Source: an uncultured Caryophanales bacterium
GTDB lineage: Bacteria > Bacillota_I > Bacilli_A > Acholeplasmatales > Anaeroplasmataceae
Reading direction: 5' to 3'
DNA: 55,689 nt
Assembly: GCA_946407635.1 (NCBI GenBank)
Contig: CAMJOZ010000003.1
Span: 1-55,689, forward strand
Shown here one piece after another: positions 27,667 through 36,364 of the stretch (positions are counted from its first letter, which is position 1; each line of letters starts with the position of its first letter). A program made the translations under genes and the position numbers. The notes below the pieces were generated by a model. That model ran no database searches. It was not told the origin of the DNA and saw only the letters and a list, made by a program, of their open reading frames with translations.

Positions 27667-28872
27667 TCAATGTTTTATGTTCTTAGCACCAAATATATAA
27701 TAATCTATAGCTTTCCCATCAATTAAACCAACTACACCTGGTCTTAAATCAAATAGATTACAATTATAATTAGTAAATCTATCTAATTTAATTTGAGTAT
27801 TATTGAAACTAATATTTTCTATATTATCTGTACCATATATAAATACGCCATGTTCACCAATAGCTTTTATATTATTGAAATTAATATCTTTGATAGTTCC
27901 TAATTCTAAATCATTTTCTCTTTTAATTGATGTAATCGCAATTACTTCTCCTTTACCCCAAAAGGCTTTAGGATCAACCAAATGAGAATGAATATTGATA
28001 TTATCAAAATTTATATCATGAATATTACCACTATCTCTATGTTGAATAGATATACCTCTATTAGCCCATGTTATTTCAATATTTTTAAAATTAATATTAT
28101 AAAAATCATTGAATGTTTCAGTTCCAATTTTTAAGGCAGCTGATGTAGATTCTAAAATACAATTTGATACATCAATATTATATGTATCTCCATATTTAGT
28201 ATTAGCCTTAGTTCCTTTTAATACTACACAATCATCAGCTGATCTTATATAACAATCTTTTATTATTATATCATGTGAATGATCAGGATCTATACCATCA
28301 GCGTTTAGCATTTTTAAATTATTTAGTATCTTAAGCTTTGATATTAAACCAAATTGACAACCTACTAAATGAACAGTCCAAAAGGCACTATTTTGTAATG
28401 TTATATTTGTAATTTTAAAGTTCTTAACATTTTCTAAAAATATTAATGGCATTCTAGGATAAAATGAACCTTCAATAAAATTTTCTTCTATTTGACCATA
28501 AAATATCTTCTCATTACCATCGATAATACCGTTACCATCAATATTGATATTTTCTAAATCAACGCCATAAATAAAATACAATTTAGGCTTACCATCATAA
28601 TCACAATTAATAAATGTATTATGATCAAGTTTTTTTATATTATCATTTAATAAATTAAATTTAGATATATCATCACAAGCTTTTAATAAAGTATTATTAC
28701 CTAAATAAATATTAATATTTGATTTTAAAAAGATTGTCCCAGACAAATATGTCTTATTATCAGAAAATACTAAAGTATCATTATCCTTCATATTTTTGAT
28801 AGCCTCATTAATTGCAAAAGACCATATATTATCTTTTACTAAATCTTTATAATCATCAACTTTAATTTCCAT
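27667..28872 (-). CDS. Glycoside hydrolase family 28 (polygalacturonase-like), cytoplasmic
   Basis: A 401-residue right-handed beta-helix enzyme of family GH28. Catalytic motifs are NADGIDPDHS (family NTDGxD), SADDCVVLK (family GDDC) and a later segment around ISIQHRDSG. There is no signal peptide, so it acts inside the cell, probably on short imported galacturonides or rhamnogalacturonan fragments. The distance to the hom stop is 3 nt. It is shorter than secreted plant-attacking GH28 enzymes. Activity on pectin fragments is from family knowledge only. Confidence 0.86.
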   Translation of the reverse strand: MEIKVDDYKDLVKDNIWSFAINEAIKNMKDNDTLVFSDNKTYLSGTIFLKSNINIYLGNNTLLKACDDISKFNLLNDNIKKLDHNTFINCDYDGKPKLYFIYGVDLENINIDGNGIIDGNEKIFYGQIEENFIEGSFYPRMPLIFLENVKNFKITNITLQNSAFWTVHLVGCQFGLISKLKILNNLKMLNADGIDPDHSHDIIIKDCYIRSADDCVVLKGTKANTKYGDTYNIDVSNCILESTSAALKIGTETFNDFYNINFKNIEITWANRGISIQHRDSGNIHDINFDNINIHSHLVDPKAFWGKGEVIAITSIKRENDLELGTIKDINFNNIKAIGEHGVFIYGTDNIENISFNNTQIKLDRFTNYNCNLFDLRPGVVGLIDGKAIDYYIFGAKNIKH

Positions 28873-28875
28873 ATA

Positions 28876-29961
28876 TTATAAAACTCTTGCGTAAAATTTT
28901 GATTTTAATAAATCATCATCACTAACATTTTCAATGAATTTACCATTGTTATTTTCATCAACAACATAATACATATATTTGTTGCTTATATTCTTATTAA
29001 CAACTAGCTTTCTTTCATTCTTGTAATCAATATATGCTCTATTTTCTAAAATAGAAACTAAATCAGAAACAATCGCAGTTGCTGTAGGTATAGAACCAGC
29101 ACCCTTACCATAGAACATTAAATCTCCATTAGTTGAACCAGTAAATAATACTGCATTAAATTCATTCTTAATAGCTGCGAATGGATGATTAGGCTTAACC
29201 ATAGTTGGTTCTACTCTAATAACACAATCATCATTAACTCTTAAGCTTGAAGCAACATATTTTAAAACATATCCTTCAGATTTAATATTGTTTAAGATTT
29301 CTTTATTAATACCAGTTATACCATAATGATAAATATCATCATTTTTAATATTACCCTTGAATGCTAAAGAAGATAAAATATTAATCTTTCTTACAATATC
29401 TAATCCTTCTAAATCAGCAGTAGGATTAGCTTCAGCGAAACCATTTATTTTTGCTTGTTGTAAAGCATCATCAAATGATAAATCATCTTCATCCATTCTT
29501 GTTAAAATATAATTTGTTGTTCCATTTAAAATACCATAAATGTTATTAACATCATTTACTTTTATATTATCAATTAAAGGTCTAATAACAGGAATACCAC
29601 CACCTGCAGAGGCTTCAAAGCAGAATGATACATTATTCTCATGAGCTAAATTAATGAATTCTTCTAAGTGATTTGATACAACTTCTTTATTAGCAGTAAT
29701 TACACTTTTACCACTTTTTAAAGATCTTGTTATAACTTCATAAGGTAAATCATGTCCGCCTAATACTTCTACTACAGCCTTAATATCCTTATCATTAATA
29801 ATCTCATCAATTTCAGTTACTAGCTTATCTCCTAATAATTCTTTTTTAATAGGAAGGTCAAAAACCTTAGTTACTTCAACATCATAATTTTTTGATAATT
29901 CACCAACTAAAGTATATACTCCTCTACCAATTACTCCATATCCGAATAGACCAATTTTCAT
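28876..29961 (-). CDS. hom: Homoserine dehydrogenase
   Basis: A 361-residue NAD(P)-dependent enzyme that reduces aspartate semialdehyde to homoserine. The Rossmann loop is GYGVIGRGV (7-15); ITANKEVV, GGGIPVI and the catalytic region NGTTNYILTRM are conserved. It ends after the catalytic domain, without the C-terminal ACT domain seen in longer forms (about 430 residues), so threonine feedback may be absent. Homoserine supplies metY after acetylation. It has a good promoter of its own at 29993-30021. Confidence 0.93.
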   Translation of the reverse strand: MKIGLFGYGVIGRGVYTLVGELSKNYDVEVTKVFDLPIKKELLGDKLVTEIDEIINDKDIKAVVEVLGGHDLPYEVITRSLKSGKSVITANKEVVSNHLEEFINLAHENNVSFCFEASAGGGIPVIRPLIDNIKVNDVNNIYGILNGTTNYILTRMDEDDLSFDDALQQAKINGFAEANPTADLEGLDIVRKINILSSLAFKGNIKNDDIYHYGITGINKEILNNIKSEGYVLKYVASSLRVNDDCVIRVEPTMVKPNHPFAAIKNEFNAVLFTGSTNGDLMFYGKGAGSIPTATAIVSDLVSILENRAYIDYKNERKLVVNKNISNKYMYYVVDENNNGKFIENVSDDDLLKSKFYARVL

Positions 29962-29992
29962 AAAATAATCTCCTTTAAAACAAATACAACTT

Positions 29993-30021
29993 ATTATAAC
30001 AAACTATTTATAATATTTCAA
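29993..30021 (-). promoter_or_regulatory. hom-GH28-GGDEF promoter
   Basis: TTGAAA (30016-30021), 17 bp and TATAAT (29993-29998) on the minus strand, about 32 nt before the hom ATG and its AAGGAG. No operator is apparent. Confidence 0.82.
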
Positions 30022-30039
30022 TATTATAAGATTTTTGAG

Positions 30040-30070
30040 AAAAAGAAAAAACTAAGCAGTAACTTAGTTT
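30040..30070 (-). terminator. Terminator after asnA
   Basis: AAACTAAG / CTTAGTTT (30049-30056, 30063-30070) with a six-base loop, followed on the minus strand by TTTTTTCTTTTT. It begins a few bases after the asnA stop. Confidence 0.86.
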
Positions 30071-30074
30071 ATTT

Positions 30075-31082
30075 TTATAATAGTGTAATATTATGTTCCT
30101 TTAATATTTTGATATCTTCATCAGTCCAAACTGAAGCTTGAACCTCACCAACATGGGCTTTTCTTAACATAAACATACATAATCTAGATTGACCAATTCC
30201 TCCACCAATTGTTAGTGGTAATCTTGAATTGATTACATCTTGAACATATGGATTGTTAAGCTTTTCTTCTTCATGATGTTCTTTAATTTGAGAAACGATT
30301 GACTTCTCATCAACTCTAATTCCCATTGATGAAATTTCAAATGCTATATCTAAAACATCATAATAAAGTAAAATATCACCATTTAAAGACCAATCATCAT
30401 AATCAGCGGCTCTACCATCATGAGGCTCACCATTAGATAATTTATTACCAATATTCATAATGAATACAGCTTTTTTCTCTTTAGTAATTAAATATTCTCT
30501 TTCTTGAGAAGTCTTATCAGGATATTTTTGTAATAATTCTTCAGAAGTAATGAAATAAATATCCTTAGGTAATTCTACATATAGCTTAGGGAATTTTAAA
30601 ACTACCTTATTTTCTAATTCCTTAATAACTTCATAAATATCTTTAACTGTATTTTTTAAATAATCAATAGTTCTATCTTCTCTTGAAATAATCTTTTCCC
30701 AGTCCCATTGATCTACATAAGCTGAATGCATAGTATCTAAATCTTCATCACGTCTAATCGCATTCATATCTGTATATAAGCCTGTATGATTAACAAAGCC
30801 ATATCTTTTTAAAGCATTTCTTTTCCATTTAGCTAAAGATTGAACAATCTCAACCTCATCAGAAATATTTTTTATATCAAAACTTACTCTTCTCTCATAA
30901 CCATTTAAATTATCATTTAAACCACTCTTAGGGAATACAAATAAAGGAGCTGAAACTCTTACTAAATGAAGCTTATTAGCTAAATCTTTTTCAAATGTAT
31001 CCTTAACAAACTTAATAGCTATTTCTGTTTCAAGTAAGCTAAGCTTAGATTCATAGTTTTCAGGTAAAATTAATCTTTTCAT
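30075..31082 (-). CDS. asnA: Aspartate-ammonia ligase
   Basis: A 335-residue class II tRNA-synthetase-like enzyme making asparagine from aspartate, ammonia and ATP. Conserved segments include VSAPLFV, AVQSLAKWKR-like VEIVQSLAKWKRNAL, HSAYVDQWDWE and LPLTIGGGIGQSRLCM near the end. The start is the ATG at 31082, with AGAGTGAT before it. It is monocistronic between its terminator and a 105-nt AT-rich gap. Confidence 0.95.
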   Translation of the reverse strand: MKRLILPENYESKLSLLETEIAIKFVKDTFEKDLANKLHLVRVSAPLFVFPKSGLNDNLNGYERRVSFDIKNISDEVEIVQSLAKWKRNALKRYGFVNHTGLYTDMNAIRRDEDLDTMHSAYVDQWDWEKIISREDRTIDYLKNTVKDIYEVIKELENKVVLKFPKLYVELPKDIYFITSEELLQKYPDKTSQEREYLITKEKKAVFIMNIGNKLSNGEPHDGRAADYDDWSLNGDILLYYDVLDIAFEISSMGIRVDEKSIVSQIKEHHEEEKLNNPYVQDVINSRLPLTIGGGIGQSRLCMFMLRKAHVGEVQASVWTDEDIKILKEHNITLL

Positions 31083-31187
31083 TAATATCACTCTTTTCTA
31101 AATAATATACGAATATTCTAGCACTTTCTATAAAATAAATAAAGTTATTTTTGAATAAAATTTATAAATTTATAAATTTGCCGAATT

Positions 31188-31799
31188 TTATTTTAAAAAC
31201 GGGTTATTTTTTCTTTCAAAACCTATAGTAGTCATCTCATTATGTCCAGGGAATACTTTATAATCATCTGGATAAGTATTCATTATTTTTTCTAATGATT
31301 TTTCCATTTTCTCAAAACTACCTGTTGGAAAGTCAGTTCTACCACAAGACATATAAAATAAAGTGTCGCCAGAAAACACATTCTTTTCAAATTGGAAGCA
31401 ACAACTACCATTCGTATGACCAGGTGTATGTAATACATTAAATTCATAACCAATCAAATTTAATTTATCCTTATCATGAATAAGTCTTATATCTAAATTA
31501 TTTGGATCAAATGGAGCGACTCTATCAATCATATCATATAAGCTTGTTTCAGCATCAGATAGCATATCTAAATCTAGTTTGTGAATATAAATAGGTAAAT
31601 CTAAAAAATACATTAATCCATCTATATGATCTAAATGACCATGAGTTAATAATATTGCTTTAGGAATATAATTAGCCTTAATATATTCAGCGGCCTTTTT
31701 ATAATTTAGACCTGGATCTATTATTACACATTCTTTTTTATCATTTGAAACAATATAACTATTCGTAAAAAAAGAACCTGTTGTATAAGATTCAATCAT
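31188..31799 (-). CDS. Glyoxalase-II-like MBL hydrolase
   Basis: A 203-residue single-domain metallo-beta-lactamase-fold protein. The metal motif LTHGHLDHIDG (about 52-62), His in PGHTNGS, Asp in SGDTLF and His in FPGHNE are all present, and CGRTDFPTGS is the usual glyoxalase-II-like loop. It is a paralogue of each half of the tandem protein at 11232-12467 but keeps the ordinary loop. Likely substrate is a glutathione-like or other thioester; unproven. It overlaps the membrane protein gene upstream by 8 nt. Confidence 0.88.
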   Translation of the reverse strand: MIESYTTGSFFTNSYIVSNDKKECVIIDPGLNYKKAAEYIKANYIPKAILLTHGHLDHIDGLMYFLDLPIYIHKLDLDMLSDAETSLYDMIDRVAPFDPNNLDIRLIHDKDKLNLIGYEFNVLHTPGHTNGSCCFQFEKNVFSGDTLFYMSCGRTDFPTGSFEKMEKSLEKIMNTYPDDYKVFPGHNEMTTIGFERKNNPFLK

Positions 31800-32421
31800 T
31801 ATTCTTACCCCATTTCAATATTCTATACATAATTATCAATGCTATGATAGCTGAAATAATAACTAACACATTTATAAAAATCATAATACCAAACATTTCA
31901 TTATCCATACTACCATAAGCATTTATTAAATTAAACGCTAATAAAAATATTGTATAAAAAGCTAATACTAAATTACTTACTTTTATATCTATTAAATAAA
32001 TATCTTTTTCAACAAATGTTTTTTTAATATGTACAAATGCAAATACCATTTTTAATGTAGCATATAATGCATAAGCATAAATAAACCAATCAATAAAAAA
32101 AGGTTGATATTCTTTTTCTGATAATACATATGCAAGAAGTGATGGTATTAATAAATATATAAATGTTGATGAGATAGCATAAACAAAACCGATTTTTCTT
32201 ATAGATTTATCTTTTTTGTAAAATATAAAAGAGGTTCCTCTTAAGATACTCATAAATAAATAGAATAAAATAGCTCCTATTAAAAATAATGAGCCTCCAT
32301 TTATAATTAGAATTAAATTTAATATAGCCATAAGCAAATTTCCAATAATCGATGCGATTATATTTAAATTATATTTATGGTATATAGTTTCAAAATTATG
32401 ATATATTTTATTAATACTCAC
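31792..32421 (-). CDS. Membrane protein of unknown function
   Basis: A 209-residue protein with six predicted transmembrane segments (about 21-41, 45-63, 75-100, 108-129, 147-168, 175-201). I recognise no family. It overlaps the MBL hydrolase gene by 8 nt and so is co-translated with it. The start at 32421 has a weak Shine-Dalgarno. Confidence 0.75.
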   Translation of the reverse strand: MSINKIYHNFETIYHKYNLNIIASIIGNLLMAILNLILIINGGSLFLIGAILFYLFMSILRGTSFIFYKKDKSIRKIGFVYAISSTFIYLLIPSLLAYVLSEKEYQPFFIDWFIYAYALYATLKMVFAFVHIKKTFVEKDIYLIDIKVSNLVLAFYTIFLLAFNLINAYGSMDNEMFGIMIFINVLVIISAIIALIIMYRILKWGKNND

Positions 32422-32444
32422 TTACATTCACCATTTTAATTATA

Positions 32445-32476
32445 CCCAAAAAAAGAAAAAAAGCCATAACTGGCTT
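32445..32476 (-). terminator. Terminator after rpmG
   Basis: AAGCCA / TGGCTT stem (32461-32466, 32471-32476) with a four-base loop, followed on the minus strand by TTTTTCTTTTTTT. It lies 14 nt after the rpmG stop. Confidence 0.88.
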
Positions 32477-32489
32477 AAGTATTCTATGA

Positions 32490-32639
32490 TTACTTCTTTT
32501 CTTTATGTACAGTATGCTTACGGCAAAAAGGACAATATTTCTTAATCTCCATTCTTTCAGGAGTTGTCTTCTTGTTCTTGTCTGTATAATAGTTTTCGTT
32601 CTTGCAATCAGAACAAACTAATTTAACTAAGTCACGCAT
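32490..32639 (-). CDS. rpmG: 50S ribosomal protein L33
   Basis: A 49-residue ribosomal protein from ATG at 32639 to TAA at 32490. It has the zinc-ribbon pairs CSDC (9-12) and CPFC (36-39), the [21 protein letters not shown] body typical of L33, and a basic tail. GGAGGG lies before the start and a promoter is directly upstream. This is the zinc-binding (C+) version. Confidence 0.95.
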   Translation of the reverse strand: MRDLVKLVCSDCKNENYYTDKNKKTTPERMEIKKYCPFCRKHTVHKEKK

Positions 32640-32678
32640 TTTTGTTTCCCTCCAGACTTAAAGATTACTTCCGTTGAG

Positions 32679-32707
32679 ATTATATCAAATTAAAACTCTA
32701 TATGCAA
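32679..32707 (-). promoter_or_regulatory. rpmG promoter
   Basis: TTGCAT (32702-32707), 17 bp and TATAAT (32679-32684) on the minus strand. It lies just outside the left end of the IS3 element (32731), so the insertion did not remove it. Confidence 0.78.
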
Positions 32708-32730
32708 GAATTATTTTTATAAAATAAAGA

Positions 32731-32787
32731 AAAAGCGAATTGCTGAACTAGTCAATAGTTCGTAGACATTAAAAAAGTATTTAATTG
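32731..32787. repeat. Left inverted repeat of the IS3 element
   Basis: Begins AAAAGCGAA and contains GTAGACA at 32762-32768 followed by AAAAAAGT; mirrors 34083-34139. The orfB stop codon lies inside it. Confidence 0.7.
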
Positions 32788-33599
32788 AATGAGAGCTCTG
32801 TTCTGTATTGGACAGGGCTTTTATATTGTAATGAATAAGCTAATCTTTTGTTATTATAGTAGTAGACATAATCTTTAACAGTTTTATGAACATCGTCAGT
32901 TTTATACAAGTCAAAATCGACAGCCATTTCCTCCTTAATCCAACCATTTAAAGCTTCAATAATTGGATTATCAGTTGGAGTTCCTGCTCGACTCATAGAA
33001 CGTTTAATGTTATAATCCTTATGGGTATTGGCGAATACCATTGAGGAGTATATGACACCTTGATCAGAATGGACAATCGTTTCAAGGTCTTTATACCCTC
33101 TTTTTATTTTGACTTTTAGTAACTTTTTTAGTGCTCTAATATGATTTGCCGGATTTGCACCATGCTTACTGTCAGCTAAATCGTATGCCACTATTTCATT
33201 ATTGAAAACATCAATATATAAAGTTAAATCATATTGTTTATTATGATTATAGAATATAGTTGTATCTGTAACTATCTTTTCAAATGGTCTAGTAGTATTC
33301 CAATCTTTCCAAATCATATTTGGATATTTAATACTTTCTTCACCAGGCTTGCTATATGGAAGTTTTCTTGCTTTAGAATATATTTTTAAAGCCTTACAAC
33401 ACTTATGACACAAATTATCAGAGAATATCCATCCTGTATCTTTTCTTATTTCAGCTGCTATATGTCTATATCCCCATGATTTATGATTATTATGATATTC
33501 TTTTATCATATTAATTAATAGTACTCTACTATTTTCGTACCTATTTAAAGTGCCTTTTCTTTTTAACCATTTATAATAACCAGAACGTGATAATCCCAT
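32781..33599 (-). CDS. IS3-family transposase OrfB (integrase core)
   Basis: A 272-residue rve-type integrase core. The DDE residues are Asp112 (IVTDTTIF), Asp179 (HSDQGVIYSS) and Glu215 (PIIEALNGWIKEE), with the D-x35-E spacing of the family. An HTH_21 region (SWGYRHIAAEI) precedes the core. The ATG at 33599 has no clear ribosome binding site, and the same frame stays open upstream through the orfA end, so the product is probably made as an OrfAB fusion by -1 frameshifting. No internal stop is seen, so it may be active. Confidence 0.93.
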   Translation of the reverse strand: MGLSRSGYYKWLKRKGTLNRYENSRVLLINMIKEYHNNHKSWGYRHIAAEIRKDTGWIFSDNLCHKCCKALKIYSKARKLPYSKPGEESIKYPNMIWKDWNTTRPFEKIVTDTTIFYNHNKQYDLTLYIDVFNNEIVAYDLADSKHGANPANHIRALKKLLKVKIKRGYKDLETIVHSDQGVIYSSMVFANTHKDYNIKRSMSRAGTPTDNPIIEALNGWIKEEMAVDFDLYKTDDVHKTVKDYVYYYNNKRLAYSLQYKSPVQYRTELSFN

Positions 33600-33646
33600 T
33601 GTTTTACATAATGAATCAATATTAAAATCTTTACTTAATAACTCTA

Positions 33647-34021
33647 TTATTGCGAATTCTTTTTGTTTGATTTCTTTTGTTTTGCTTGATCCGCCTCCTC
33701 CTGTGTGTATCCTTTTTTTAATCGTTCATTCTCGATTCTTAATTTCATATTTTCATATTCTAATTGTTCAGTATACGATAATTCTTTACGTCTAGAATAT
33801 TTTGCTAAGGGATTACCAGGTTTACGCTTATTTTCTAAAGCTTCAATTCCAACTTCTTGATATAGGTGAATCCATTTAATAAGTGTACCGCTATTTATTC
33901 CTAGATTTATTCCAAGTTGTGTTGCTGATATTTCTCCATCAATAATTGGTTTTATAATATCGTATTTTTCTTGTGCTGTTCTATAAGTATTTGTACTCTT
34001 TGATCCTTTTGGTCTTCCCAT
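33647..34021 (-). CDS. IS3-family OrfA (helix-turn-helix protein)
   Basis: A 124-residue protein with a helix-turn-helix (ISATQLGINLGINSGTLIKWI, about 31-51) and a C-terminal leucine-zipper-like helix (about 80-103). The start at 34021 is chosen because GGAGGTGAAATAT precedes it; a longer frame to 34114 is likely spurious. The MGRPKGSKS start is common for this group. Confidence 0.9.
   Translation of the reverse strand: MGRPKGSKSTNTYRTAQEKYDIIKPIIDGEISATQLGINLGINSGTLIKWIHLYQEVGIEALENKRKPGNPLAKYSRRKELSYTEQLEYENMKLRIENERLKKGYTQEEADQAKQKKSNKKNSQ
33711..33720 (-). other. Probable -1 frameshift site for OrfAB
   Basis: Within orfA codons 101-104 the minus strand reads TTA AAA AAA GGA, containing the slippery heptamer A-AAA-AAA. 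A -1 shift here enters the orfB frame, which is open from this point. AGGAGGAGG follows about 8 nt downstream of the run; whether it stimulates shifting is unknown. Confidence 0.6.
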
Positions 34022-34082
34022 ATATTTCACCTCCGCGATTCTCCCTAGGGAGAAGTATACATTTATTATAAAAGAAAAAATG

Positions 34083-34139
34083 TTAATAAACACTTTTTTT
34101 GTGTCTACTAACATTTTATCATTTCATTGCTTCGCTTTT
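34083..34139. repeat. Right inverted repeat of the IS3 element
   Basis: Mirror of 32731-32787: TGTCTAC at 34102-34108 and TTCGCTTTT at 34131-34139. It overlaps the potD stop codon at 34138-34140. Confidence 0.7.
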
Positions 34140-35481
34140 ATGTTCTTGCATTATTAAATGCAGTATTAATTTTATTTACATATTTTCTGTCAAATGTTGC
34201 TAAAATATTACCTTTAGTTCCATCTAATTCATAATACTTTAAGAATGATTTACCAATTACATAATCATAAATAGACCAATATAAGGTAGAATCTTCATAT
34301 CCTGATTTACTAAAATCTTCTAATAAATCTTCGGTAAATTCAGTTTCAGTTAATTCTGTTAATTCAGTATAAGTAGAAATGTATGGTGCATCATAATCAA
34401 CATAATATGTATTTGTAAATGCTGGATTTAATTCTTCTTCATTTACTTCTACACTACCAGAAATCATAAAATCAATAAATTTATGAGCTAAATCTTTATT
34501 AGATGCATCCTTAGTAATAACTAAATTATCACAGAAGGCAACTGTATCAGATGGAATAAATAAATCAAATCCAATTTGATATTCATTACCATTAGCTTCA
34601 TATATTCTTTCATCAGATGTTAAGATATCTAGCATATCAGCCATTCCGTCTAAATCAACATCACCATTAATATAACAATTAGTTGTTACATCAGCTGCAC
34701 ATTCAGCATAATAATATAAGAAATCTCCTGTCCACATATAACCTAAGTCAATGTTTCCAGCAACTATATCCTTCTTAATACTATCAGTTCCCCATGCATC
34801 ATATTTCATTTTAGCAACTAAATTTCTAATTTCATTTAGTTTACTATCAGCTAATTCAGTATGAGGGTCATATCCTAAATATCTACAAGCTGCATAATAA
34901 TCATGATTATAAGAATCATACATTGCAACCTTAGTGCCATTAGGAAGCTTACTTCTATCAAATAATGAACTCCATTCATTATCTGATTTTGTTACAGCAT
35001 CTTCTAATCCATCCTTTAATGTTGTATACATGATTCCCCATGTACCCCATAAATATGGAACGAAATAATTATTGATAGTTCCATCAACATAATCTGATTT
35101 CATATTTTTTAAATTAGTGTTCATATCATCATAAATTTTATTAACACCAACTCTAACATTATCTTCATCAAATGATGGTAATTGATTAAAATCAATTTCA
35201 GATAGCATATCATTCATATACATTTTTTCAACCATATAATCAGAAGGACATACTACATCATATACAGTTGTTCCACCTCTAACCTTTGAATAGAAAATCT
35301 CATTTGATTCACCTAAATCCATTACAACATTACAGTCGTATAACTCCTCAAAGGCATCAAGTAATGTTTCATCAATATATTCTCCCCAGTTTAAGAATAA
35401 TAAAGTTTGTCTTGAACCACAACTTGTAAGTGTTAAAAATACTAATAACATTAGTGAAAGACTACTTATCTTTTTTAGCAT
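34138..35481 (-). CDS. potD: Spermidine/putrescine-binding lipoprotein
   Basis: A 447-residue lipoprotein with lipobox LTSC (Cys21). The mature protein begins LLFLNWGEYIDETLLDAFEELY, typical of PotD/PotF, and has AVPYLWGT-like YFVPYLWGTWGIMY. It captures polyamines for PotABC. The start at 35481 (ATG) is taken rather than a TTG six bases upstream. It overlaps potC by 20 nt. The stop codon touches the right end of the IS3 element, so the last codons or the terminator may have been altered by the insertion. It is about 90 residues longer than E. coli PotD. Confidence 0.93.
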   Translation of the reverse strand: MLKKISSLSLMLLVFLTLTSCGSRQTLLFLNWGEYIDETLLDAFEELYDCNVVMDLGESNEIFYSKVRGGTTVYDVVCPSDYMVEKMYMNDMLSEIDFNQLPSFDEDNVRVGVNKIYDDMNTNLKNMKSDYVDGTINNYFVPYLWGTWGIMYTTLKDGLEDAVTKSDNEWSSLFDRSKLPNGTKVAMYDSYNHDYYAACRYLGYDPHTELADSKLNEIRNLVAKMKYDAWGTDSIKKDIVAGNIDLGYMWTGDFLYYYAECAADVTTNCYINGDVDLDGMADMLDILTSDERIYEANGNEYQIGFDLFIPSDTVAFCDNLVITKDASNKDLAHKFIDFMISGSVEVNEEELNPAFTNTYYVDYDAPYISTYTELTELTETEFTEDLLEDFSKSGYEDSTLYWSIYDYVIGKSFLKYYELDGTKGNILATFDRKYVNKINTAFNNART

Positions 35482-36364
35482 GACCAATACGTCCTTTCAC
35501 AATATTATAAATTACAATAAGAACTATAAATAATACTGTTAATGCAGTTGAGAATGCATAAACACCTGGGAATAAGCTCTTTCTACCAATTGATGAATAA
35601 ATCCAAATAGATAATGTATTATAACCATTACCAGTTGTGAAATATCCAACAACGAAATCCTCAAATGAAATTGTAAATGCTAATACAAGTCCTGAGAATA
35701 TACCACCCTTTACAGCTGGAATAATAACCTTTAATAATGACTTAAATGGTCTAATACCTAAGTCAAGTGATGCATCAAGCATATTAGGATCAATTTCTTT
35801 CATCTTAGGTAATACAGATAAAATAATATAAGGTAATATAAAGTAAATATGAGCTATTAAAATAGTCCAGAAACCAAATATATGCTTATTGATAGGTAAT
35901 AATAATGAGAATATTAACATTATTGAAATACCTGTAACTATATCTGCGTTAAGTAAAGGGATATTGTTTAATAATGATAATCTTGCTTTTACCTTTGGAG
36001 GTAAATAGAAAGCACCAATACCAACTAATGTTCCAATAACAGTTGCGATACCTGTTGCGATAATACTTGTCTTAAATGTGTTGAATATAGCATCATTTAA
36101 GCTCTTCTTTTGAAACATATCAATATAATTTTTAAATGTAAAGCTTGCAAATTCAGTAGTTGAATCTGAAGAGTTAAATGATTGTATTGCAATAATTAAT
36201 ACTGCAAAATACAACATAAATATTGCAAATACTAATAATACTTTTTCTACTATTTTCCAAGTAAGTTCTAGCTTCTTATGATTTTTGTAACCATATTCTT
36301 CCATAGTTGCTCTTTCATAATTAGCTGGATTATATTCTTTAATTTTTTGAATGTTTTGTTCCAT
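35462..36364 (-). CDS. potC: Spermidine/putrescine ABC transporter permease
   Basis: A 300-residue permease with about 35 extra N-terminal cytoplasmic residues, six transmembrane helices and the EAA loop MLDASLDLGIRPFKSLLKVIIPA. It matches PotC. Start overlaps the potB stop as TAATG. Confidence 0.92.
   Translation of the reverse strand: MEQNIQKIKEYNPANYERATMEEYGYKNHKKLELTWKIVEKVLLVFAIFMLYFAVLIIAIQSFNSSDSTTEFASFTFKNYIDMFQKKSLNDAIFNTFKTSIIATGIATVIGTLVGIGAFYLPPKVKARLSLLNNIPLLNADIVTGISIMLIFSLLLPINKHIFGFWTILIAHIYFILPYIILSVLPKMKEIDPNMLDASLDLGIRPFKSLLKVIIPAVKGGIFSGLVLAFTISFEDFVVGYFTTGNGYNTLSIWIYSSIGRKSLFPGVYAFSTALTVLFIVLIVIYNIVKGRIGHAKKDK

Larger units (their letters stand above)
32731..34139 (-). 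mobile_element. IS3-family insertion sequence (IS150-like)
   Basis: About 1.4 kb with orfA and orfB in overlapping frames. The ends are imperfect inverted repeats of about 57 bp: identical AAAAGCGAA outer ends (32731-32739 and 34131-34139), a diverged 22-bp middle of equal length, and identical GTAGACA plus AAAAAAGT inner blocks. No direct target duplication could be identified, so the exact outer boundary may differ by a few bases. It sits between rpmG and potD, with its right end on the potD stop codon. Confidence 0.85.

Noticed and set aside
32731-34139. Prophage or genomic island around the Xer gene and insertion sequences
   Set aside because: Flanking genes are housekeeping and xerC sits in its normal place after trmFO; no phage structural genes are seen.
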